Part shown: in pieces, positions 43,048 to 50,911 of the stretch
Position numbering within the stretch: the stretch's first letter is position 1
How the letters are laid out: every line of letters starts with the position of its first letter
NCBI GenBank assembly: GCA_947476645.1
Contig: CANJRM010000008.1
Location: 1 to 64,000 of the forward strand
Length of the DNA: 64,000 nucleotides
Direction of reading: 5' to 3'
Source: Bacteroidota bacterium
GTDB taxonomy: Bacteria; Bacteroidota; Bacteroidia; Chitinophagales; LD1
The notes under the pieces: model-generated
Databases searched by the model: none
Told to the model about the DNA's origin: nothing
The model's input: only the letters and a program-made list of their open reading frames with translations
Translations under genes and position numbers: made by a program

Positions 43048-43515
43048 TTACTTCTCCGCGTTCTGTTTCACCGATTTTTCGTTCATGGCTTTCAGACGCT
43101 TGCAAAGGGTTTTAATAATCCCCTTTGCCACTTCAATGCGGCTTTCCATCAGTTCGTAGAAAGGTTCCTGGTCAATTTTTAAAAGAAAGGTTTCGGCAGA
43201 AGCGGTAGCACTTGCCGAGCGGGTTTCGGTATCGAGCATAGAAAGCTCCCCAAAAAAGTCGCTCTCCTTCAAAACAGCGAAGGTATGGTCGCCTTTGTGA
43301 ATGCGCACCTCGCCTTTAAAAATAATGTACATGCAATGCGCTTCCTCCCCTGCGTTGAAAATGTTTTGTCCTTTTTCAAATTCTTCCTCTTCCAGAATTT
43401 CGGCTAATTCGGCCAAAACCGTTTCGGGCGTTTCCTCAAAAATCGAAAGCGATTTAAGGAGAAGAACTTTTTCGATGAGTAAGAGGCGTTGTTCCGCTTG
43501 GTTGTTGGTTGACAT
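43048..43515 (-). CDS. Cyclic nucleotide-binding domain protein
   Basis: A 155-residue single cNMP-binding domain (CAP/CRP beta-roll): EEFEKGQNIFNAGEEAHCMYIIFKGEVRIHKGDHTFAVLKESDFFGELSMLDTETRSASATASAETFLLKID. The phosphate cassette reads FFGELSMLDTETRSASA, with the key Glu and Arg present, so it can plausibly bind cAMP. There is no DNA-binding domain. It starts two bases after the 920-residue transporter gene, so the two are translated together. Related transporters carry such a domain fused at the C-terminus (family knowledge), which suggests this is a detached regulatory domain of that transporter. Confidence 0.85.
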   Translation of the reverse strand: MSTNNQAEQRLLLIEKVLLLKSLSIFEETPETVLAELAEILEEEEFEKGQNIFNAGEEAHCMYIIFKGEVRIHKGDHTFAVLKESDFFGELSMLDTETRSASATASAETFLLKIDQEPFYELMESRIEVAKGIIKTLCKRLKAMNEKSVKQNAEK

Positions 43516-43517
43516 TC

Positions 43518-46280
43518 TTATTTCATTTCAAACAGCACCTTTTCTGCTGTTTCGGTGAGCAATATATCATTTTCGTTTTTCAACTTCTCCAACCATCTTC
43601 GCTTTTCTGTGCCTTTATAAAAAATAACCGAGTGTAAAGCCGCGGCTTTTGTCCAGCGGTGAAAATGGTGATGATGGTTGTTCAGAATATCATCAATAAT
43701 TATTTCGTACGTCAAATGCTCTTTGAAATCAAACTGCATAGCGTTGCATTTTTCCGAAACCGAACCCGGCTCAAAAAGTTTGTTGAACTTCAAAGAGATT
43801 TCTTTGGGCACTTCAATTTCAATTACCTCAAGTGCATTCGCAATGCTTTCTTTCTTCTTCATGTTGAAGGCGCTTTTTGCTTTTATCATTTTCTCTTTAT
43901 CGTACACAAACGAAAAAAGCAACAGAAGCGAATCGCGAATTTCATTGAGTTCCAACAAAAGCGCATCGGCTAAAACCTTCGTGGTTTTTTTGTTTTCAGT
44001 TTCTTGAACCATAAACAAAATGCGTGTGGCAGCATGAATATAATGATTCATAAGGTCCACATGCTGTGCCCGATTATGCAAATGCAGTTTAAACTCGCAA
44101 AGGTGAAGCGCGTGAAAAATATCGGAGCGCAGGGCTGGTGTTTTCCAAACCAACTCATCCAGAATTTTTGTTGCCTGCTCTGAACCAATTCGCCCGCACA
44201 GCAAAATAAATTTTGATTGTTGTTGACGTGTAAGTTGTTCGTGCGTTAACGCCCGTTTAATTTCTTTTAAGCACATATCTCCCGCTTCGTAAAACGCATC
44301 TACAATCAGCTTTTGATTTTTGTGCTTCAAAAACATTTGCATGAGCGGCTGCATCAATCGTTCGTTTTTCACCCTGCCCGAAGCATCAATAGCGGCTCTC
44401 ACTACTTCATCGTTCTCATCTTTCAATAATTCAAGCAGTGGTTTGTAGAAAGACTGTACTCCCAGTTCGCCAATTATTTCAGCAGCCATTTTTCGTTCGG
44501 TAAAAACAGATGAAGAGATAAGTTGAAGCAAACGTTGGCCGGCTGTAACCACAGCACTAATTCCTCCGCTGATCATTAATCCTGTGATGGCAGATTTCAT
44601 TAGGCGGTGATCTTTGTCTTGCACAAACTCATCGAGGTATTCCAATTCATCGGCCTGCAACATGCACTTGGCTTTTACCGCTTCGGGCAATAGTTCAATA
44701 TCGGTTCGCGCGTCAATCAGCGCTTCAATTTGCGGAAGCGCTGCTAGAATTTTTTTGCGCTCTGCCAATTGAATGGCTTCCATGCGCACTTCTTTTGCGG
44801 GATGTTGTATGGCTTTCAACACCAAGTCCTGTTGTTCATCCGAATATTTTTTTTCAATCAAATTCAGAATATAGATGGCTTCGCCTCGTTCGCCATTCGA
44901 AATTTTTTGAAGCAAAACATCTTTTGTTTTTTCATCGCTCAAATCAATTTCATTTCCAACAGAGTAGCGTTTATCGAGCGCTGTAACTAACGTACGTATG
45001 TATTCTCTGTCCACCACAAAAATCATAATTACCCAAACAATGATGAGTGTGAAAAGCAAATAGCTGAGCAAAAACAAGTCAACCTTTCCAGAAAGCTTTA
45101 CCAATGAAAAAAGCATGAAGCCGCTGAACGCAAGCGCGAACGGGTCCATCACTCCTTTCACAATGGTGTGGCCTTTCAATCTTAAATTTGAAGACAGCGG
45201 CTGCATGAGCGAAAGAAAAACAGGGTCCTGCAAACTCGTTTTTAAAACTTCGGTGATGATGGCCATGAGACCAAAAAAATAAAGCACCACATGATGGTCG
45301 TGTGTAAAAAACGGCAGCACCATAATGCTGATGAGAAACAGAAATAAAATAATAGGACTGATAAGCAACGAACCTTTTGTGCCGAGAATATTGGTGAGCC
45401 TGCCTGTAAGAATCAAGCGAATGAAAATGGCAAAGATTCTTCCGCCTGCATAAAACATGGCTATAAAACTAGCGAGTTGTTCATCGCTGTGCATCTCGTG
45501 TTTTATTTCAGAATAAAACGAAAAACTGATGATGGTAACACAAACAACAACAATGAAAGAAAGCAAGGCAACGAAGGCAATCATTCGATTGCCGAAAAAA
45601 CTTTTTACAATGTCGCGAACGTTTTCGGTTGCGTGTTCGTGTGTGTGCGCGTGTGCATGTTCATGCGCCACCTGCACATCCATTTTGCCCGCAGCTCTTA
45701 ACCGGAAATAAAAAATAAGCGAACACAAAATGGACACGCCCGAAAACACCAACATGTTTTCGTTATTGAAAAACTTAATGAGCACCGGCACTGCCGAGTA
45801 ACCAATCAACTTAGCAGGAATATCTCCCGCGCCAATCATTCCGAACAGTCTTTTGCTTTGTCGAATATCAAATTGCAAAGCGGCAAGTCCCCAAAATTCA
45901 AGATTGCTCAACAGGTAAATAACATAGTACCAACTGAACATGAGAAATAAAAACCACGGACTGTTGTTGGGAGAAAACTGAAAGCGGAACAGAAAAATGC
46001 TACCCGCCACAAACGAAATAATAAGCGGCACTAAATGTTTTATAGAAAGCGCGTGCTCTACTTTGCTGTAAACAAAGCCTGCCACCCAAAGCAAAAGCGC
46101 AGCAAACAAATACACCTTCGGCAATTCGAGCACATCAAATTTTTCAAGAAAAAGTGCAAAGGCAACGGTATTGAAAATGGCAACTCCAACTCCCTGAAAA
46201 AATTGCAGCCAAAAAAGATTGGTGACTAACCACGCTTCATCAGTTCGAATATTTAAAAGTCGGAGAAGACGGTTTTTCAT
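43518..46280 (-). CDS. Large MFS/nucleotide-transporter-like protein with HEAT-repeat tail
   Basis: A 920-residue membrane protein. About twelve helices fill residues 15-430, with wording like that of bacterial ATP/ADP (TLC/Npt) carriers: EAWLVTNLFWLQFFQGVGVAIFNTVAFALFLEKF and RLFGMIGAGDIPAKLIGYSAVPVL. A cytoplasmic loop near residues 203-218 is very His-rich (EHAHAHTHEHATEN). From about 450 the protein is soluble and built of HEAT-like helices (VLKAIQHPAKEVRMEAIQLAERK, LLKDENDEVVRAAIDASG). The substrate is not certain. The HEAT part may dock the cNMP-binding protein encoded directly downstream. It is not a standard parasite-type energy importer. Confidence 0.75.
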   Translation of the reverse strand: MKNRLLRLLNIRTDEAWLVTNLFWLQFFQGVGVAIFNTVAFALFLEKFDVLELPKVYLFAALLLWVAGFVYSKVEHALSIKHLVPLIISFVAGSIFLFRFQFSPNNSPWFLFLMFSWYYVIYLLSNLEFWGLAALQFDIRQSKRLFGMIGAGDIPAKLIGYSAVPVLIKFFNNENMLVFSGVSILCSLIFYFRLRAAGKMDVQVAHEHAHAHTHEHATENVRDIVKSFFGNRMIAFVALLSFIVVVCVTIISFSFYSEIKHEMHSDEQLASFIAMFYAGGRIFAIFIRLILTGRLTNILGTKGSLLISPIILFLFLISIMVLPFFTHDHHVVLYFFGLMAIITEVLKTSLQDPVFLSLMQPLSSNLRLKGHTIVKGVMDPFALAFSGFMLFSLVKLSGKVDLFLLSYLLFTLIIVWVIMIFVVDREYIRTLVTALDKRYSVGNEIDLSDEKTKDVLLQKISNGERGEAIYILNLIEKKYSDEQQDLVLKAIQHPAKEVRMEAIQLAERKKILAALPQIEALIDARTDIELLPEAVKAKCMLQADELEYLDEFVQDKDHRLMKSAITGLMISGGISAVVTAGQRLLQLISSSVFTERKMAAEIIGELGVQSFYKPLLELLKDENDEVVRAAIDASGRVKNERLMQPLMQMFLKHKNQKLIVDAFYEAGDMCLKEIKRALTHEQLTRQQQSKFILLCGRIGSEQATKILDELVWKTPALRSDIFHALHLCEFKLHLHNRAQHVDLMNHYIHAATRILFMVQETENKKTTKVLADALLLELNEIRDSLLLLFSFVYDKEKMIKAKSAFNMKKKESIANALEVIEIEVPKEISLKFNKLFEPGSVSEKCNAMQFDFKEHLTYEIIIDDILNNHHHHFHRWTKAAALHSVIFYKGTEKRRWLEKLKNENDILLTETAEKVLFEMK

Positions 46281-46334
46281 CAGCGGGTTGTGAAGTGGCT
46301 AATTTATAATTTTGAAACCGTTGTTCAGCATCTC

Positions 46335-46844
46335 TCAAACTTTTCTTGCCTCTAGCTTCTTCTTATAAAATTCTTTACTCGCTACGTAAACTGTTTTGGT
46401 AAACGTGGCGTACACTCTTCCTTCTTCATCTTCATACTTCAGCGGCAATTCAAAAATGTATTCGCCTTGTTCAACAACTTTTTGCTTTACTGTTTCCACC
46501 AATTCATCAGTAATCAGGAATTGACATTTCACTTTATCTAAAATAGGACGAACGAATTTCATGCTCGCGCCTTTGTCCCACACCACATAATTTTTACCAA
46601 GCACTTCCATCAATAGCAACATAAAGTAAGGGTCAACCGAAGAATAAATACTTCCTCCGTAAACTGTGCCTACACGATTACGCGTGCGGATGTTCAATTT
46701 CAAACTCACATGCAGTTCTTTAAAATCGCCTGCAATGAATTCTACTTTTCCTCCCGTGCACCAAATGCATGGCCAGAAGTTGAAAGCCCTTCGCATGTAT
46801 TTTGATTTCTTCGATTCGGTTTTGTCTGTTGGGTATTGTTTCAT
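46335..46844 (-). CDS. DUF4442 hotdog-fold protein (thioesterase-like)
   Basis: A 169-residue protein. The core is FWPCIWCTGGKVEFIAGDFKELHVSLKLNIRTRNRVGTVYGGSIYSSVDPYFMLLLMEVLGKNYVVWDKGASMKFVRP, typical of DUF4442, a hotdog-fold group related to acyl-CoA thioesterases (YGGSIYSSVDP is the usual helix start). The substrate is unknown. It stands divergent from the M29 aminopeptidase gene with a 51-base gap, and is downstream of nothing obvious. Confidence 0.82.
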   Translation of the reverse strand: MKQYPTDKTESKKSKYMRRAFNFWPCIWCTGGKVEFIAGDFKELHVSLKLNIRTRNRVGTVYGGSIYSSVDPYFMLLLMEVLGKNYVVWDKGASMKFVRPILDKVKCQFLITDELVETVKQKVVEQGEYIFELPLKYEDEEGRVYATFTKTVYVASKEFYKKKLEARKV

Positions 46845-46895
46845 GCGCTGATATGTTGAAGTTTATATTTTCGACACCGCTAAAAAACAAAGTCT

Positions 46896-48002
46896 ATGTC
46901 GAACCTGATTCGGGAAAAATATGCGAAGCTCTTAGTCAACTATTGTTTGGCTGTAAAGAAGGATGATAAAGTTTATATCAACTCATCCTATCTCGCAGAA
47001 CCGCTGCTGCGCGAAGTAGCGAAAGAAATTTACATCGCAGGTGGCATTCCTGTTTTCAATATTGAATTGCAAGGCGTGAACGATTTGGTTTTGCAGTTTG
47101 GCGAAGAGCATCAACTCTCCTGGGTGAATCCGATGAAGAAATACATCATGGAGAATTTCGATTGCTACTTAAACATTCGCGCGCCATTCGAAAAAGGCGA
47201 TGATGAAAAAGAAGCCGCTGATGTAACCAAGTTCAAACTCCATCAAAAAGCACAACAGGAAATCAATAAAATTTATTTCGAGCGCACAGGAAACGGAAGT
47301 ATGCGCAGATGTTTGTGTCAGTATCCCACACAAGCCGGTGCCGATGATGCTCGCATGACAATGGAAGAATACGAACACTTCGTTTATCAAAGTTGTAATT
47401 TGTTTGAAGAAAATCCGGTTGACAAATGGTTGGATGTTCGCAAAACACAGCAAGTGTATGTGGACTATTTCAACAAAGCTGACAAGGTTCAATACCTCGG
47501 CAACAACATTGATATTTCATTTTCGGTGAGGGGAAGAACATGGATTAACAGCGATGGCCGCGCCAACATGCCAAGCGGTGAAGTTTTTTCTGCGCCTATC
47601 GAAGACAGCGTAAACGGAAAAATTTATTTCAACTACCCAACAATTTATATGGGCAAAGATGTTGGCGGTGTTTCGCTCGAAGTGAAAGACGGAGAAGTTA
47701 TTTCGTGGAATGCCGAAGTAGGAAACGAAGTGCTCGACAAAGTTTTTTCTATAGAAGGCGCGCGTAGATTTGGTGAAGTGGCGGTTGGAACCAACTACAA
47801 CATTCAGCGCACGTCAAGAAATATTCTGTTCGATGAAAAAATTGGTGGCAGTATTCACATGGCTGTGGGGCAAAGTTATCATCAGTGCGGAGGCAAGAAT
47901 GAATCAACCGTTCATTGGGATATGATTACCGATATGAAAAATGGCGGACAGATTATTGCCGATGGTGTGAAGATTTATGAGAATGGAAAATTCCTGATTT
48001 AA
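46896..48002 (+). CDS. M29 family aminopeptidase
   Basis: A 368-residue metallopeptidase of the aminopeptidase T/AmpS group, which removes N-terminal residues from peptides in the cytoplasm. It keeps the N-terminal domain YAKLLVNYCLAVKKDDKVYINSSYLAEPLLREVAKEIYIAGG. The C-terminal metal site is spread over NMPSGEVFSAPIEDSVNG (Glu), RRFGEVAVGTN (Glu) and HWDMITDM (His-x-Asp), together with MAVGQSYHQCGG. No signal peptide. It is monocistronic and converges on the SRPBCC gene, with two bases between the stops. Confidence 0.9.
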   Translation: MSNLIREKYAKLLVNYCLAVKKDDKVYINSSYLAEPLLREVAKEIYIAGGIPVFNIELQGVNDLVLQFGEEHQLSWVNPMKKYIMENFDCYLNIRAPFEKGDDEKEAADVTKFKLHQKAQQEINKIYFERTGNGSMRRCLCQYPTQAGADDARMTMEEYEHFVYQSCNLFEENPVDKWLDVRKTQQVYVDYFNKADKVQYLGNNIDISFSVRGRTWINSDGRANMPSGEVFSAPIEDSVNGKIYFNYPTIYMGKDVGGVSLEVKDGEVISWNAEVGNEVLDKVFSIEGARRFGEVAVGTNYNIQRTSRNILFDEKIGGSIHMAVGQSYHQCGGKNESTVHWDMITDMKNGGQIIADGVKIYENGKFLI

Positions 48003-48004
48003 AC

Positions 48005-48445
48005 TTAATCCATTCGCGTAAGTTCCGCTTCCAGCCTATCAAAGTTTTGCTCATTGCTTGGAATACAAATTGGTTTTAGCTGATTACAAAGTTCTTCAAT
48101 TGCAAAAATCATTCGGAAACCAAATTTTGTTTTTTCTTCTGCTTCTTCAAATGTTATAACCATTTGAAACAACGGATTAACGATATGATTAAAAATAATC
48201 CGTTCGTTCTGCACTATTTCTACAAACTCACTTTCATTTTCGTAGTTAGCTCCATCGGGTCCATGCATGGTAAATTTCCATTTGCCACCTGCGCGCAAAT
48301 CAAATTCATAAAATGTATTGGTAAAACCATTTGGACCCCACCAGTTTTTCAAATGCTGTGGATTGGTAAATGCACGAAAAGTTTTTGCGCATGGTGCATT
48401 AATAATTCGCGTTGAAATAATTTCGTTAGCAGAAGTAGTTGACAT
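48005..48445 (-). CDS. SRPBCC (AHSA1-like) protein
   Basis: A protein of 146 residues with the START/AHSA1 fold: ISTRIINAPCAKTFRAFTNPQHLKNWWGPNGFTNTFYEFDLRAGGKWKFTMHGPDGANYENESEFVEI. Such proteins bind hydrophobic ligands or assist Hsp90-like partners, and many Bacteroidota members have no known role. I start at the ATG at 48445 (MSTTSANEI); the 38 extra residues in the track (to 48559) overlap the channel gene and are not like the family. It follows the TMEM175 gene by 10 bases. Confidence 0.85.
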   Translation of the reverse strand: MSTTSANEIISTRIINAPCAKTFRAFTNPQHLKNWWGPNGFTNTFYEFDLRAGGKWKFTMHGPDGANYENESEFVEIVQNERIIFNHIVNPLFQMVITFEEAEEKTKFGFRMIFAIEELCNQLKPICIPSNEQNFDRLEAELTRMD

Positions 48446-48455
48446 ATTGCTGTGT

Positions 48456-49042
48456 TTATTTTTCGAGTTCGTTAATGGCTCGCTCAATATTTTTATCGGG
48501 CACCAGCCACGCACCCGAAAGTGCAAGCAAACAAATTGCAGAGAAGATTGGATTGACATACGCCAGCGGCATAGCCAAAATTGCCATAGTCGTAGAAAAA
48601 ATAACTTTCGGTGTTTGCTTACGAATAGCCATAGTCAATTTGTCGTTAGGGTCTGAACACTGTAAAATTATTTTTTGCAAAATGGTGTACGCGATTCCAC
48701 AGAACATGCAAATGGTAGCATAGAACACAATCGTGTTTGGCGCAAAATTATTCTCTCCCATCCATCCTGTTGCAAAGGGCATAAGCGAAAGCCAAAACAG
48801 CAAATGCAAATTTGCCACAAAATTCCGCTCGAAACTTTTTTAATCGTGTGCAGTAAGTGATGATGATTTCCCCAGTAAATTCCTACAAACAAAAAGCTGA
48901 TGACATAACTAATTGTAAGAGGAATGAGTTCTTGCAAAGAACTCCACTCCGCACCATGCGGCACTTTTATTTCCAACACCATAATAGTGATGATGATGGC
49001 GAGCACTCCATCGCTAAATGCTTCAAGGCGCGTTTTGTTCAT
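48456..49042 (-). pseudogene. TMEM175-type potassium channel with a frameshift
   Basis: Two overlapping track ORFs (48668-49042 and 48456-48818) form one TMEM175/DUF1211 protein. The first has MNKTRLEAFSDGVLAIIITIMVLEIKVP and GNHHHLLHTIKKVSSGILW, the second resumes at ANLHLLFWLSLMPFATGWMGE. This is the normal continuation of that family (the FSDGV filter motif and the NxHHL helix are intact). One base, a G on the coding strand near 48815-48816, is missing. Restored, the protein is about 195 residues with six helices. It could be a true pseudogene or a sequence error. It sits between an SRPBCC gene and a T9SS esterase gene. Confidence 0.82.
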
Positions 49043-49045
49043 GCG

Positions 49046-50500
49046 TTATTGCTTTACAAATTTCTTTGCAATGTTTCCAATCTTTACAAAGTAAATTCCG
49101 GAAGAGATTTTAGATGTTAGACAATAGAAACTAGGCTGAACAATTTTTTCGCTCAAATTTTTTCTTCCACTTAAATCAAACATCGAAATTTCTTCACCTA
49201 CTAATTCTTCAGGAACAGAAATATTCAAATTATCGGATGTTGGATTTGGCTGTATTTTAAAATCTAAAATCTCACTTCTAAAATCTAAAATACTTGTGGG
49301 TATCGCGCACTGATAATTAAAAAACTCCAACGTACGTTTATCATAATCACAAAAAAACTGGTGGGCAGAATACATCACATCTATCTGAGTAGCCATAAAA
49401 AGTTTATCGGTAGCCGCCAGCGTAAGATACTGCGGGTACGAAGTCGGTGAAGCAAGAATTCTTGCACCAATAGTATCGGTTGCATACAGCAAATACTTAT
49501 CGGCACTCAACAGATTGTTGTTCTGCAATTCGAGAAAAAGATTGTTCGACTTGGTTTGCGTAACCGTAGGACTCCGCATAAACCGCTGCGGGTACATAGG
49601 TGAATGGTCGAATAAAAAATAGCGCGAACAAATACCTCGGCTTACCAGCGTGTTGTGATTAGCCAGTGCTTCGGCATTGCCAGCCACGCCCACGTTGGGG
49701 TGATTATCATACTTAGCCATGCACCATTGTATAGGTACGGTAGTTATGCTTGCCAGCAAATTGCCCGCCTGCGCGCAATACGAAACCGCTGCTGTCCAGT
49801 TAAAGTAGGTAGCCGCAGTAGCCGAGAAGGCACCTCCGTTGCTCATCCCCACTGAAAAATAATTGGTAGAAGCATTAGTAATGCCGCGCTGCTTAAACGT
49901 GTCAATCAGTGCTTGAATATTGGCAAAATCTACATTGGTAGAATCATAAGGCGCGTAGTTCCATTGGTTGGTTTTTCCATTTCCGTTCAAATCAATTTGT
50001 TTAGTGGTTTCTTCCGATTCAGTAATAATGAAAGCGAAAGTATCAGCTGCGGCATCGTGCAAAAATTGCACATAGTCGAACAGCGTTGTCCAGTTAGAAG
50101 CCTGACCTCCGGTGCCGTGAAAACAAAAAATTACTCCTTTAAAGTTTGGCGGAAAATACGAGTACACTTCTTTCAACGTATCGCGACCGCGAATACTTTC
50201 GTGATTAATAGTGAACGAACCAATGGTGCGTGTATGACCGGTTACCGAAATATTTTGCGAAGGCATTATTACTGTAGTGTGCCACTCATCGGCATATTCC
50301 AAAAACTGCACATCACCTGTCCATTTATCAAAAACATCTGTTGCCGGAAATTCTTTGCTCCAGACATTTATAGTATCACCAGCGTTGTAAGTTCCGCTTC
50401 CATAACCATTGGAAACGGTAAGGGTGAATTGCGCAGAGCTGACATGAAACACAAGACACAAGACACAAGACAATACAAGTATAAGTAGCGGTTTTTTCAT
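49046..50500 (-). CDS. Secreted PHB-depolymerase-like esterase with T9SS type A sorting domain
   Basis: A 484-residue protein. The signal peptide (VLSCVLCLVFHVSSAQ) contains a 7-bp repeat tract. A short beta domain (YGSGTYNAGDTINVW) is followed by an alpha/beta hydrolase: oxyanion region GVIFCFHGTGGQASNW, nucleophile elbow FSVGMSNGGAFS, acidic residue in IQWCMAKYDNHPNVG, and a late His. The polyhydroxybutyrate-depolymerase/feruloyl-esterase group is the nearest match. The C-terminal sorting domain is IQPNPTSDNLNISV to KFVKQ; both the linker before it and one of its loops are heptad-repeat translations (49105, 49259). It is first in a run of three T9SS genes and overlaps the next gene by four bases. 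Confidence 0.82.
   Translation of the reverse strand: MKKPLLILVLSCVLCLVFHVSSAQFTLTVSNGYGSGTYNAGDTINVWSKEFPATDVFDKWTGDVQFLEYADEWHTTVIMPSQNISVTGHTRTIGSFTINHESIRGRDTLKEVYSYFPPNFKGVIFCFHGTGGQASNWTTLFDYVQFLHDAAADTFAFIITESEETTKQIDLNGNGKTNQWNYAPYDSTNVDFANIQALIDTFKQRGITNASTNYFSVGMSNGGAFSATAATYFNWTAAVSYCAQAGNLLASITTVPIQWCMAKYDNHPNVGVAGNAEALANHNTLVSRGICSRYFLFDHSPMYPQRFMRSPTVTQTKSNNLFLELQNNNLLSADKYLLYATDTIGARILASPTSYPQYLTLAATDKLFMATQIDVMYSAHQFFCDYDKRTLEFFNYQCAIPTSILDFRSEILDFKIQPNPTSDNLNISVPEELVGEEISMFDLSGRKNLSEKIVQPSFYCLTSKISSGIYFVKIGNIAKKFVKQ
49105..49132. repeat. 7-bp tract in the sorting domain of the esterase gene
   Basis: AGATTTT, AGATGTT, AGACAAT, AGAAACT. Encodes part of QPSFYCLTSKI, in the loop before SSGIYFVKI of the sorting domain. 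Confidence 0.65.
49259..49293. repeat. 7-bp tract in the linker of the esterase gene
   Basis: AAAATCT, AAAATCT, CACTTCT, AAAATCT, AAAATAC. Encodes the seven-residue repeat ILDFRSE-ILDFKIQ directly before PNPTS. Confidence 0.85.
50449..50469. repeat. 7-bp tract in the signal peptide of the esterase gene
   Basis: ACACAAG three times, plus a partial copy. Encodes LSCVLCLV in the hydrophobic core of the signal peptide. Confidence 0.85.
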
Positions 50501-50901
50501 GTGGTAAAATTAGTGTTAGTTGATTGTATGCTTTTTTGTAAGCCAATAAGGATGTAAAATAAAATAAGCGCTTTTGCAATTAGCACAAAGCCCGAAGAAA
50601 AAATTCCTGCATCGGGATTGTTTTTGAAATAACCATCGAATTGTCCATACAAACTCAACGTTAATCCGCCTACGGCAGCACCCCATGCGGCAATTAAATA
50701 TAGTGTGGCGTTATGTTTTTGTTTCCAAACTAAAAATGCTGCGTACAAAAGCACAGCACCCAATATATAATCATCGAACCAGCGAAAGAAATTTTCGAAG
50801 GCAAGCACTTCGTGTATTCTTCGAACGGTTTCTGCCAACGGCAAAAATATTCCGAGCGCAACCGCCATGCGCATGCTTGTGAGAAGAGCTTTGTTTTTCA
50901 T
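50497..50901 (-). CDS. Small membrane protein of unknown function
   Basis: A 134-residue protein with four predicted membrane helices (MRMAVALGIFLPLAETV, YILGAVLLYAAFLVW, LYLIAAWGAAVGGLTLSLYG, FSSGFVLIAKALILFYILIGL). No motif or family is recognised. It lies between two T9SS cargo genes and its stop overlaps the esterase start, so it is probably co-transcribed with them. Confidence 0.7.
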   Translation of the reverse strand: MKNKALLTSMRMAVALGIFLPLAETVRRIHEVLAFENFFRWFDDYILGAVLLYAAFLVWKQKHNATLYLIAAWGAAVGGLTLSLYGQFDGYFKNNPDAGIFSSGFVLIAKALILFYILIGLQKSIQSTNTNFTT

Positions 50902-50911
50902 TCAAACAAAT

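Noticed and set aside
42944-43159. ORF of 71 residues on the plus strand
   Set aside because: Translation of REP copy 4 running into the antisense of the cNMP-binding gene; no protein-like sequence.
49259-49293. Possible CRISPR repeats
   Set aside because: Units are only 7 bp, contiguous, without spacers, and translated in frame; no cas gene is in the window.
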